A program made the translations under genes and the position numbers. From Paenibacillus sp. FSL H7-0331 (GTDB lineage: Bacteria > Bacillota > Bacilli > Paenibacillales > NBRC-103111): a DNA stretch of 64,000 nt. The first letter of the stretch is position 1; each line of letters begins with the position of its first letter. This document shows positions 16,707 through 24,954 of this stretch, piece by piece. The stretch is from assembly GCF_001956045.1 (NCBI RefSeq), contig NZ_MRTH01000039.1, positions 1 through 64,000 on the forward strand, written 5' to 3'. The notes under the pieces are model-generated. The model saw only the letters and a list, made by a program, of their open reading frames with translations. It was not told the origin of the DNA and did not search any database.

Positions 16707-17495
16707 ATGGATTTGGGGTTATCTGGAAAAACAGCATTGGTAGCTGCCTCGAGTAAAGGACTGGGTAAAGCATGTGCTCTAGAGCTGGCGAAAGAAGGTG
16801 CTCATGTCATGCTCACCGGGCGTAACGAGGAGGATTTGCAGCGTACCCGGGCCGAATTGCTTTTACACTCGACGGGGAAGGTGGAGTATGTGGTATGTGA
16901 TGTGACGAACCCGCAGCTGCTGTCTATGGCCGTGAAGCAAACGGTGGACGTATTCGGAACGATCGATATTTTAATCAATAATGCGGGAGGCCCGCCTGTA
17001 GGCAAGTTTGAGCAATTTACGGATGAAGATTGGGTGCGGGCATTTGAACTCAGTCTGCTGAGCTATGTTCGTCTGATTCGTGAGGTGTTGCCGTATATGA
17101 AAAAGCAAACCAGTGGTAAAATTATTAATTTGACCTCCTCCTCGATCAAGCAACCGATTCCGGGGCTGTTAATGTCCAATACGTTCCGTCTCGGTGTCGT
17201 CGGGCTGTCCAAGACGTTAGCCATGGAACTGGCGGCTTATAACATATTGGTGCATACCGTGGCTCCTGGACGAATTGCGACTGAACGGGTAAGAACCTTA
17301 GATGAAATCAAGGCGAAGCAGGCAGGCATTTCTGTAGAGCAGGTAGAGATGGAATCCCGCAAAGCGATACCCCTTGGACGTTATGGCGACCCGGAGGAAT
17401 TCGGTAAAGTGGTTGCTTTCCTTGCATCAGAGGCGGCATCCTATATGACCGGCAGTACCCTGCTGATCGATGGCGGTTTGGTAAAAAGCTTGTAG
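16707..17495 (+). CDS. SDR-superfamily protein with non-canonical active site
   Basis: About 262 residues from the ATG after GGAGG. Rossmann-fold SDR with a modified nucleotide motif (AASSKGLGKA, residues 13-22), NNAGG (91-95) and Ser144/145, but the expected YxxxK reads SNTFR (Ser157...Arg161). It matches, from memory, the subgroup of 3-oxoacyl-ACP-reductase-like SDRs that lack a standard catalytic tetrad. Last gene of the island operon and followed by a terminator. Redox function is uncertain. Confidence 0.85.
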   Translation: MDLGLSGKTALVAASSKGLGKACALELAKEGAHVMLTGRNEEDLQRTRAELLLHSTGKVEYVVCDVTNPQLLSMAVKQTVDVFGTIDILINNAGGPPVGKFEQFTDEDWVRAFELSLLSYVRLIREVLPYMKKQTSGKIINLTSSSIKQPIPGLLMSNTFRLGVVGLSKTLAMELAAYNILVHTVAPGRIATERVRTLDEIKAKQAGISVEQVEMESRKAIPLGRYGDPEEFGKVVAFLASEAASYMTGSTLLIDGGLVKSL

Positions 17496-17597
17496 GGCAG
17501 GAGCCCCATCATGATTGTCAACCACTTTTTAGCAGCTTTGTGTAACAAGTGTGTAACGAAATAGGTTTTGATGCACCCTTGAAATAGTTCATATTGA

Positions 17598-17634
17598 AAC
17601 CGGACCTGGCGCGAGCGATGGTTCCGGTTTTTTT
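17598..17634 (+). terminator. Terminator of the catabolic island operon
   Basis: AACCGGA (17598-17604) pairs with TCCGGTT (17623-17629), followed by seven T residues. It lies about 100 bp after the SDR stop. Confidence 0.82.
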
Positions 17635-17666
17635 CGTTCGTTCCTTTATCAATCAAATCATTAATT

Positions 17667-17678
17667 AAGTATTTACTT
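17667..17678. promoter_or_regulatory. Candidate ArsR operator
   Basis: AAGTA-TT-TACTT inverted repeat overlapping the -35 box of the arsR-type gene promoter. Similar palindromes are typical of ArsR/SRPBCC pairs. Assignment is inferred from position. Confidence 0.5.
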
Positions 17679-17700
17679 TATAAAGGACATCATGTATTAT
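17672..17700 (+). promoter_or_regulatory. Promoter of the ArsR/SRPBCC pair
   Basis: TTTACT (17672-17677), 17-bp spacer, TATTAT (17695-17700). Confidence 0.6.
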
Positions 17701-17780
17701 AAATTTACAATCAAATATATACACCAAGGTAAGACCGTTACAGTACAAATCTTGTAGGGAAAGGAGGGGCGGACCGATAT

Positions 17781-18119
17781 ATGGCGATAGATATATTCTC
17801 AGCACTGGCTGATCCAACGCGGCGAAGGATCTTGGAGATATTGGCAGACCATGATGGGTTCCCGGCATCGGAAATTCACAATCAATTCCAAGTCAGCCCA
17901 CAGGCAATTTCCCAGCATCTAAAAATTCTTCGTGAAGCCAATTTGGTTCACATGGAGAAGAAAGCGCAGCAACGCATATATCGTATAAACACTGAAGCTA
18001 TGGTTGAATTTGAAGAGTGGTCTTGTCGAATGAGGCTGCGCTGGAGCAGTCGTCTAGATACGCTGGATGTTGTTTTAAAAGCAGAAATGGAAAAATCGAA
18101 AAAAAACCAAACAGAATAG
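17781..18119 (+). CDS. ArsR-family regulator
   Basis: A 112-residue winged-helix protein (IFSALADPTRRRILEIL, FPASEIHNQFQVSPQAISQHLKILREANLV). No metal-binding cysteines of the classical ArsR/SmtB type are seen, as usual for the subgroup paired with SRPBCC proteins. The start follows AAGGAGGGG. The next gene begins 11 bp later, so the two are co-transcribed. Probably an autorepressor acting at 17667-17678. Confidence 0.92.
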   Translation: MAIDIFSALADPTRRRILEILADHDGFPASEIHNQFQVSPQAISQHLKILREANLVHMEKKAQQRIYRINTEAMVEFEEWSCRMRLRWSSRLDTLDVVLKAEMEKSKKNQTE

Positions 18120-18130
18120 GAGAATGTCAA

Positions 18131-18526
18131 ATGAGTAAAAGTCCCAACATGCAAGACATTGTCATAACGCGGGAGTATGACTATCCGGTGGAGTTAGTTT
18201 GGAAGGCGTGGACAGACCCGACGCTAGTCATGAAATGGTGGGGGCCTGCACACTATACCTCACCTCGATGTGTAATTGATTTTCGCGAAGGCGGCAAATA
18301 TGTATTTGGCATGCGTGCTGCCGAAACACATGGCGGCACGGAGTCATACTCGGCCGGTGTGTATAAGAAAATTGTGCCGATGCAGCGGCTTGAATTCAAC
18401 CAATACTTATCGGACCGAGATGGAAACGCCATCGATCCGATTCAAGTGGGTGTCCCGGCAGATTTTCCTAAAAACATTGAGTTCATTATCGAATTCATCG
18501 CCAAAGACGTAATATCCTCATCATGA
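18131..18526 (+). CDS. SRPBCC (AHSA1-like) domain protein, C-terminally shortened
   Basis: A 131-residue protein from the ATG after AGGAG. The N-terminal part is a clear Aha1-homologue SRPBCC domain (ITREYDYPVELVWKAWTDP, MKWWGP, DFREGGKYVFGM). Family members are usually about 150-165 residues and end in an amphipathic helix that is missing: the frame stops after FIIEFIAKDVISSS. Following sequence does not restore the helix in any frame, so this is probably a truncated and perhaps non-functional gene. Confidence 0.8.
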   Translation: MSKSPNMQDIVITREYDYPVELVWKAWTDPTLVMKWWGPAHYTSPRCVIDFREGGKYVFGMRAAETHGGTESYSAGVYKKIVPMQRLEFNQYLSDRDGNAIDPIQVGVPADFPKNIEFIIEFIAKDVISSS

Positions 18527-18708
18527 GCGACACATCGGTGTTTGGGCAAAAATGGCTATTCAACAAGGACCTAAAACCGGTTAATAAAACCGAAGCCTAG
18601 CTTGCAACAAGCCCTACCAATCCGAAATTCATTTCGGAATACCGCCAGGCACTTCAGGCGTTCATCGAAAAGCACCGCGATGGGCCCAATCCAGCTCTTT
18701 GAGGGACG
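18527..18708 (+). pseudogene. Coding debris after the SRPBCC gene
   Basis: One forward frame reads as protein-like sequence interrupted by TAG (at about 18598) and ends NPKFISEYRQALQAFIEKH...PAL then TGA. It has no start or ribosome binding site. It probably marks a deletion that fused the end of an unidentified gene to the truncated SRPBCC gene. Family not recognised. Confidence 0.35.
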
Positions 18709-18773
18709 GGTAGTTATGCTTATACTATGTTATAATATGGTAAATTGACGCTTTGTAAAATGGGGAGGTATCG

Positions 18774-19067
18774 ATGAAAAAATCATTTTTTCGAGCTCTC
18801 ATAGTAGGAATACTATTTGTATTTGTATATTATGCTTTTCAGATTATTCAAGGGATGTATCTCACAATGAAATATGTTCCAAATATTGTCGAGGCATACG
18901 AGTCAGTGGATCATCTACAAAATAAAGTTACATTTGGATATAAATCAAACCTACTGTGGAGAATGATAGAAATCCTCGCAATAATGCTACTTGGAATAGT
19001 TGTATATTATGCAGGGCGGATATTGAGAAGGAAGAAATTACGCTACCATGAAAATTTACTTCGGTAA
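18774..19067 (+). CDS. Small membrane protein, function unknown
   Basis: A 97-residue protein with two predicted membrane helices (about residues 8-28 and 62-82), a short extracytoplasmic segment between, and a basic tail (RILRRKKLR). It follows GGGGAGG at an ideal distance. An extended -10 element (TGT-TATAAT, 18728-18736) precedes it. No family recognised. It stands alone between the SRPBCC debris and the two-component system. Confidence 0.75.
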   Translation: MKKSFFRALIVGILFVFVYYAFQIIQGMYLTMKYVPNIVEAYESVDHLQNKVTFGYKSNLLWRMIEILAIMLLGIVVYYAGRILRRKKLRYHENLLR

Positions 19068-19267
19068 CTCGGCAATAAGACAATACTAAAGAAGACGCGG
19101 CTCATTCATTATTTAAAAAGGGGCAGCGCCTGGGATATGGATGATCCGTAGATCAGGAGACTTCTGAAATACTTTAGAATCCATTCCACGCACGCCGAGA
19201 TACGCTAATAAAATTTCGCTTTTTTATGATAAGTTATGCTATAAGTTCTCATTGGAGGATTGTTTAT

Positions 19268-19948
19268 ATGGTCAAAATTCTTATCGTGGACGACGATCCG
19301 CACATCCGCGCCCTGATGCGCCTGTACTTGAAGAATGAAGGGTTCGATCTGACGGAGGCGGACAACGGGATCGATGCGCATGCCATTGTCAAAGGTTCGG
19401 GAATCAGTCTGGTTATCCTCGACATTATGATGCCGCATATGGACGGATGGGATTTGTGTAAAGAGATTCGGAAAAGCGATCCCGACATTCCGCTCCTGAT
19501 GGTAACGGCCAAGGACGAATCGGGTCAAAAGATAAAAGGCTTCCAACTCGGGACCGATGATTATATGACGAAGCCTTTCGATCCGGTTGAGCTTGTGATG
19601 AGGGTTAAAGCGTTACTGAAGCGATACCGTATTGCCTCGTCCCAGGTCATCCCGTTGGGTGAAATCGTACTGAACCGGAAAACGTATAAGGTCATGCGAG
19701 GAGACGAGGAATTGGCTTTGCCTCTGAAAGAATTTGAACTGTTGTTCGTGCTTGCCGGCCACCCGGGGCAGATTTTTACGAGAGAGCAGCTGATCACCCA
19801 GATTTGGGGCATGGATTACGAAGGAGACGACCGGACCGTCGACGTTCATATCAAGCGACTACGGGAACGCTTTGCCGAGGACGTCCGCCATTTTCGCATT
19901 GAAACGGCACGAAGCATCGGCTATCGTCTGGCGGTTAATCCGGAATGA
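19268..19948 (+). CDS. OmpR-family response regulator
   Basis: 226 residues from the ATG after TTGGAGG. The receiver domain has acidic residues DDD (8-10), phosphoacceptor Asp52 (LVILDIMMP) and Lys in the MTKPFD motif; the C-terminal winged helix includes FELLFVLAGHPGQIFTREQL and DDRTVDVHIKRLRE. The stop overlaps the kinase start (ATGA). It probably controls its own operon and perhaps the S41 protease gene that follows. Confidence 0.95.
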   Translation: MVKILIVDDDPHIRALMRLYLKNEGFDLTEADNGIDAHAIVKGSGISLVILDIMMPHMDGWDLCKEIRKSDPDIPLLMVTAKDESGQKIKGFQLGTDDYMTKPFDPVELVMRVKALLKRYRIASSQVIPLGEIVLNRKTYKVMRGDEELALPLKEFELLFVLAGHPGQIFTREQLITQIWGMDYEGDDRTVDVHIKRLRERFAEDVRHFRIETARSIGYRLAVNPE

Positions 19949-21330
19949 GAACGTTATACGTTCGCGTCGTGCTGACTTTTCTGGCCGTCATCGTCATCAG
20001 CTTGATCTCATCCCTTCTCCTCGCCCTTGCTCTATTCCAGAATGATCTAAACGCTACGGGGAAAAACGATATGATAGCGGCCGGCGATCGTATCATACGC
20101 GTGTACGAACAAACGAATTCTCCGGATTTGGATGCTTTCATGGATAATATGGCCGAATTGGTTTCCTATACCTTGCAGCTTTACGACGGCAATGGCGGGA
20201 TGAACTCCTATGTACCGTCCAATGGCAAGAAGGCCGAAAGGATTAACCCGGAATCCGTTCACAAGGTGCTGCGCGGAGAGTTGTACCGTTCGCAAGGGAA
20301 AGATAACGGAACGTTCATCGGCCTTCCGTTTTCATCCGAAGGAAAACGTTATGCCTTATTTTTGCAGAGCTCTTCCAAGAACGAAATCACGATCATCCGT
20401 TTATTGTTCACCATTCTGTTCCTCATGCTCGCGATCGGAAGCTTGTGTATTCTCGTTGCTGGCAGATACCTGGTGAAACCCCTTCAAGCGATGACGCATG
20501 CGACTAAGCGGCTGGCCAAAGGCGACTTCGAGGTTGAGTTGAAAATCAATCGGGGAGACGAACTGGGAACTCTCTCGCGGAGCATTAACGACATGGCTCG
20601 GGAAATCAAGCAAATGGAGCGGATGCGACAGGATTTCGTATCGAACGTGTCTCATGAAATCCAATCGCCGTTAACTTCCATCTCCGGATTCGCGAAGGCG
20701 TTGAAGGACGGCAATCTTGTTATTGCAGAGGATGATCGCGTCCAATGCTTGGATATTATCGTTATCGAGAGCGACAGGTTGTCCAGACTCAGCAATAATC
20801 TGCTGAAGCTCGCTTCCCTCGAATCGGATCATCATCCGTTCGAGACGGAGTCATTTAACTTAGATGAGCAAATTCGGCGAGTTATCGTCGCGTGCGAGCC
20901 CCAGTGGTCGGCAAAAAGCATTCGCGTCGATATAGAATCCCCTTCAAGTGCTGGCGTTAGAATAACGGCCGACCAGGATCAACTCAATCAAGTTTGGATG
21001 AATTTGCTCGGGAATGCCATAAAGTTCACGCCTTGCGCCGGACAAGTCTTCATCGCGATCAGCCGACCCCATCCTCATGAGATTGCCGTTGCGATAAGCG
21101 ATTCTGGGATCGGTATTGCGCAGGAGGACTTAAGCCGTATTTTCGAGCGCTTCTACAAAGCGGACAAGTCGCGGGCTGAAGACCAGAGCGGTAATGGTCT
21201 TGGTCTTGCCATCTCTCAAAAAATCGTTACTCTCCATCTTGGAAGCATAGAGGTGAAGAGTACGGTCGGTCTGGGCACAACGTTCACAGTGACGCTCCCC
21301 GCTGTTCCTCCTTCCGTTTCTGTCCTTTAA
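19945..21330 (+). CDS. Membrane sensor histidine kinase
   Basis: 461 residues. Helices are at about 7-31 and 150-172, enclosing an extracytoplasmic sensor of about 115 residues, then HAMP (about 173-225), HisKA with His237 (SNVSHEIQSPLTS) and HATPase with N, G1 (DSGIGI), F and G2 (GNGLGLAI) boxes. Partner of the overlapping response regulator. The signal is unknown; the adjacent membrane protease suggests an envelope stress role, which is inference. Confidence 0.95.
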   Translation: MRTLYVRVVLTFLAVIVISLISSLLLALALFQNDLNATGKNDMIAAGDRIIRVYEQTNSPDLDAFMDNMAELVSYTLQLYDGNGGMNSYVPSNGKKAERINPESVHKVLRGELYRSQGKDNGTFIGLPFSSEGKRYALFLQSSSKNEITIIRLLFTILFLMLAIGSLCILVAGRYLVKPLQAMTHATKRLAKGDFEVELKINRGDELGTLSRSINDMAREIKQMERMRQDFVSNVSHEIQSPLTSISGFAKALKDGNLVIAEDDRVQCLDIIVIESDRLSRLSNNLLKLASLESDHHPFETESFNLDEQIRRVIVACEPQWSAKSIRVDIESPSSAGVRITADQDQLNQVWMNLLGNAIKFTPCAGQVFIAISRPHPHEIAVAISDSGIGIAQEDLSRIFERFYKADKSRAEDQSGNGLGLAISQKIVTLHLGSIEVKSTVGLGTTFTVTLPAVPPSVSVL

Positions 21331-21347
21331 AAAGTGAGTTCACGCTC

Positions 21348-21410
21348 CGTTCATATTACTCCAATAAGCTCATTACGAAACACATTGAACCGATTGGAGG
21401 AATATGAACG
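21348..21410 (+). promoter_or_regulatory. RBS-occluding hairpin before the S41 protease gene
   Basis: Bases 21348-21365 pair with 21393-21410 at 17 of 18 positions, with one A-G mismatch and a 27-nt loop. The right arm contains the Shine-Dalgarno GGAGG (21396-21400) and ends at the base immediately before the ATG. In mRNA this would bury the ribosome binding site, pointing to translational control. As DNA it could also be an operator. Confidence 0.7.
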
Positions 21411-23102
21411 ATGAGCCTTATTCAAGATATTATCGATTCATTGAAATGGTTGACTGCCTGGGAAATGATTTTATGCGCGCTATACTTGTTCGTCTTACTG
21501 CAGTATGCTATGCCCATTCTCAAAAATAACCGGTGGTTTTATTTTATTCCGAGCTTGGGTGTAATCATTGCGAGTATAAGCCTTATCAATGGCGATGCCT
21601 CAATGCTTGCTCTGCTGATTTACTCCTCAACGGCCATACTTTTCTTATGCACCGTTAGAGGAATCTTTAAACCGGCCATTAAGCCGATGTCCCCGAAATT
21701 TCGGATCGTTATGGTTTTCGTTTGCGTCCTCGGCTCCCTGCCTACGTTACTGGCATTAACCATTGCGGGTGAAGTTCGATACAATCCAGTGAGCGATTTA
21801 AGCCATAAGAGCTATTCCAAAGCTTTCATCGCGATGAACGAAAGGTTGTCCGCCGAATATCCTTTCGGAGACTGGAAAAAAATCGATTGGGAAGCAAAGA
21901 GGAATAAATTCGAGCTTTTATTCCTCCAAGCGGAAATCAACCAAGATCCGAACCTCTACTATAAAACTTTAAGGGATTACCTCTTTTCTTTCCGTGACGG
22001 TCATATCAAAATCGCGAACGAACATCTGTACGACGATAATAACGTATTTAAGAATGAAGTCGGCGGCGGAGTCGGAATTAGTGCGATTCGATTGGATAAT
22101 GGCAAGGTGTTGGTTAGCTTGCTGTTAGCGGGAAGCCCGGCCGACAAATGCGGAATCAAGCTCGGAGCCGAAATCATTTCGTGGGATGGGAAAGACGTTC
22201 AGAAAGCCTTGGACCAAACGTCCTGGAGCGAGAACCCGTCGGCAACCGAAGGAGATCGGATTCAAAATCAAGGACGGTTCTTGGCAAGAGCTCCGATCGG
22301 CAAAGAAATCCAAGTCAAATTTCGGAATCGAGACGACCAAGCGATCATGACTGAGACGCTTACAGCCTATGACGATCAGTACGAGACCTTGAAGAAAACG
22401 AAGTTAAAACTGAAGAAAGAAGATCCTCCAGTGGAAGGGGAGATTCTTAGGAATGAATATGGGTACTTGAAATTCAAATATTTCCTTCCTGGAACAACAC
22501 AATCCGATCCCGCGAAAGCGCTGGAAGATAAATTAAAAGAGTTTCAGGAGAAACGCGTAAAGGGAATAATCATCGATCTACGGGATAATCCGGGCGGAGA
22601 TGATGACCTTGTTGCCCAAATGGCAGGACATTTCGTGAACGAGAAAAAGATCTTTGAATACGTCAGTTACTACAATCGGAATACGGGTCGATTCGAAATC
22701 AACCGTTCCGAAACCAGAACCGTTCAACCTTCGCAGATTTACTTTCCAGGGGAAATAGCCGTCCTTATTAATCATAACACCGCGAGCTCGGGGGAAGGCT
22801 TACCTTTATTATTAAAAGGAATGCCCAATGTTAAGATTATCGGCTTTATGTCTACGAATGGTTCGTTCGGCGTCGTGTCCGCCCCTATAGAAATTAAAAT
22901 GCCGGGAGGATATGTCGTGCGGTTCCCAGATGGCAGGTCACTTAATAAAGACAAAAAGATTCAAGGCGATAGCGATGAACGCGGACAAGGAGGAGTGACT
23001 CCTGACATTACGGTTCCCATGAACGAGCAAACGTTTAAGATGAAAGTTATCGAAGGGCAGGACGTGGAATTGAATTATGCGTTAGCTTCTTTCAATGACT
23101 AG
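21411..23102 (+). CDS. Membrane-anchored S41-family (C-terminal processing-like) serine protease
   Basis: 563 residues. Unlike standard CtpA/CtpB with one N-terminal anchor, it has a hydrophobic N-terminal region with about four helices (residues about 15-125). Then follow a linker, a PDZ-like segment (GGGVGISAIRL, LLAGSPADKCGIKLGAEIISWDGKDV) and the S41 core: GIIIDLRDNPGGDDDLVAQ and INHNTASSGEGLPLLLK, with Ser459 the likely nucleophile. The active site should face outside. The gene is directly downstream of the two-component system. Confidence 0.88.
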   Translation: MSLIQDIIDSLKWLTAWEMILCALYLFVLLQYAMPILKNNRWFYFIPSLGVIIASISLINGDASMLALLIYSSTAILFLCTVRGIFKPAIKPMSPKFRIVMVFVCVLGSLPTLLALTIAGEVRYNPVSDLSHKSYSKAFIAMNERLSAEYPFGDWKKIDWEAKRNKFELLFLQAEINQDPNLYYKTLRDYLFSFRDGHIKIANEHLYDDNNVFKNEVGGGVGISAIRLDNGKVLVSLLLAGSPADKCGIKLGAEIISWDGKDVQKALDQTSWSENPSATEGDRIQNQGRFLARAPIGKEIQVKFRNRDDQAIMTETLTAYDDQYETLKKTKLKLKKEDPPVEGEILRNEYGYLKFKYFLPGTTQSDPAKALEDKLKEFQEKRVKGIIIDLRDNPGGDDDLVAQMAGHFVNEKKIFEYVSYYNRNTGRFEINRSETRTVQPSQIYFPGEIAVLINHNTASSGEGLPLLLKGMPNVKIIGFMSTNGSFGVVSAPIEIKMPGGYVVRFPDGRSLNKDKKIQGDSDERGQGGVTPDITVPMNEQTFKMKVIEGQDVELNYALASFND

Positions 23103-23721
23103 TTGGGTCCTCTCTATATACTTCAGTAGGCGCTAATCATTAGGGGGTTGAAAACCTATGTAAGAGTAGCAGATTATGCCTATGTGTTGGAATGCAAGTA
23201 TGCCGAACAGTACGGTTCTGCTCCACTAGGACTGGGGTATGATTGCAGTAATGGTCGGCATGCCTCGCAAGGGTATTTCATGGGGAAGTTATTGCAAACG
23301 GATGTACGCTAGGAGAGCTAGAGACAGCTAGAGCATTTTTGGATGCAGGGTGCTAGGCATATATTGGACCAAACGATTATCCAGATGGAAGTGTTGCGCT
23401 GATGTTTGCCATTCGACTATTTTATGGGATAATTCAAAAAATAAAAAGAACGTGTAAGAAGCTTTCCATCTGACTCAATCTATGGAAAAGGATATGTCTA
23501 TGTACCAATTTTTCGAGTAAGGGTCCATATAGCTGTTAGTCAACCTTCTTGGAAGCTTCATTTGCAGCTTACGCTGCGGCCTCGTAACCTCCAAACTTGC
23601 ACGGTTACATGACGGACGCTCTCGCATATCCCGCAATATAATGGGTACCAATAAACTTGCTATTCCATTACATCCATTCAGCGGGCGATGCCAGTTTCGA
23701 TGGTATTCTCTTTTATACTTA
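23103..23721. other. Gap holding decayed sequence
   Basis: A 619-bp stretch without an intact gene. The first half includes the pseudogene fragment described separately. The part from about 23480 to 23721 shows no recognisable feature; the stop of the minus-strand glycosyltransferase is at 23722. Confidence 0.6.
23264..23473 (+). pseudogene. Fragment of a CHAT-like protein family often named 'delta-aminolevulinic acid dehydratase'
   Basis: One frame reads GCTLGELETARAFLDAGC, then an in-frame TAG (23354-23356), then AYIGPNDYPDGSVALMFAI and RLFYGII. From memory this matches the conserved C-terminal block (GCTLG...AFL.GGC..YIGP.DY.DG..ALMF...FFY) of a small Bacillales family misnamed ALA dehydratase. 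The N-terminal two-thirds are missing or scrambled, so the gene is dead. Confidence 0.55.
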
Positions 23722-24909
23722 TCAAATATTAATGGCATACGTTCGCTGAACCTTTTCCCTTGCCATCTTGTAAGGACTCTTCGTCTCCAGTATCGCAGTG
23801 AGCGTATGAAGAGCGCCTTCTTTCAAATGGCTTAGGCGTGCATTTCTTTTCAAATTCAACAGAAGAGACTGATCATGAATGACTTGAAGCAGCTGCCTTT
23901 TCAACTCTGCAGCGTTCTTGGCTTCCATTGCAGCTCCAAGACCGACAAGGTATGCCGCATTATCCTGCTCTTGACCGCGAATCGGTTTATATAACATCAT
24001 TGGCAGTTCTAGCGCTAACGCCTCTGATACGGTAAGGCCTCCCGGCTTAGTTACGATCAAATCAGACAAGGCCATAAGCTCATGCACATGATCCACAAAA
24101 CCAGTGATGATTACGCTGTGTGGAATTAGTGCTCCTATTAGTTCGTCTTCAAGCCACTGCTTTAGTTTCTCATTGCGTCCGCATACAAAAATAAATTGCA
24201 CTGGAGCAGTAAGCTCATTGTCTTGCAGAACGGACATCAGCTGCTTACCAATCAGACCATGCCCGCCTCCCATCACAAGTATGGTTGGCATCATACGATC
24301 CAGATGGTGTTTATCGCGAAGCATGAGGCGGTCATACGTTAGTGTAAACGGCAGCCCGATCGGAATGCCGGTCACCACAATCCGATGCTCGGGAATGCGG
24401 TGCCGCAGCAGCTTTTGCTTCACATGCTCGGCACCAACCAAATATAGGTCTGTACCTGGATGAATCCAGTAGCTGTGGTCGGTATAATCCGTCAAGACTG
24501 TAACTGTTGGGACAGCTGTCAAACCGTTCGATTTCAGGTACGACATGGCCGCAGCAGCTCCAGGGAATGTGCTGACGACCTTTGTTGGTTTTATCTCGTC
24601 AAGAAGTTCTACCATTCTGTCCGTACTGAACGATTTCATCCGTTTGAACCAATTTGAAAATGTATTCACATCACGAGTTTTGCTGTATAGATAGCCGTAT
24701 ACCGATGGCAGATTTTTCATCCACTGGATGTAGCAATACTTGCCAACCGAATGCAGATATGGATGGGTCCACTCCAAAAAATCAACTACCTTCACCTCGG
24801 CCTCAGGATTATAAAACCTCGCTGCTTCAAGTATCGCCTGTGCCGCTTTATTATGACCATCCCCCAGTGAGCCTGTAAGAATGAGTATTCTCTCTCTTTT
24901 AGCCATCAT
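23722..24909 (-). CDS. MGDG-synthase/UgtP-like glycosyltransferase
   Basis: About 395 residues from the ATG at 24909, preceded by AAGGAG; a possible upstream start is at 24933. It has the N-terminal MGDG-synthase domain (ILILTGSLGDGHNKAAQAI, VVDFLEWTHPYLHSVGKYCY) and a GT28/GT-B C-terminal half with VMGGGHGLIGKQLM and the donor-site motif TKPGGLTVSEALALELPM. By family it transfers sugar from a UDP-sugar to diacylglycerol or an undecaprenyl/lipid acceptor at the membrane. It follows the DedA gene by 45 bp on the same strand. Confidence 0.9.
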   Translation of the reverse strand: MMAKRERILILTGSLGDGHNKAAQAILEAARFYNPEAEVKVVDFLEWTHPYLHSVGKYCYIQWMKNLPSVYGYLYSKTRDVNTFSNWFKRMKSFSTDRMVELLDEIKPTKVVSTFPGAAAAMSYLKSNGLTAVPTVTVLTDYTDHSYWIHPGTDLYLVGAEHVKQKLLRHRIPEHRIVVTGIPIGLPFTLTYDRLMLRDKHHLDRMMPTILVMGGGHGLIGKQLMSVLQDNELTAPVQFIFVCGRNEKLKQWLEDELIGALIPHSVIITGFVDHVHELMALSDLIVTKPGGLTVSEALALELPMMLYKPIRGQEQDNAAYLVGLGAAMEAKNAAELKRQLLQVIHDQSLLLNLKRNARLSHLKEGALHTLTAILETKSPYKMAREKVQRTYAINI

Positions 24910-24954
24910 CTCAAGCTCCTTCCTTTGATCCATGCTTCGAGCTCCAGCCCAAGC

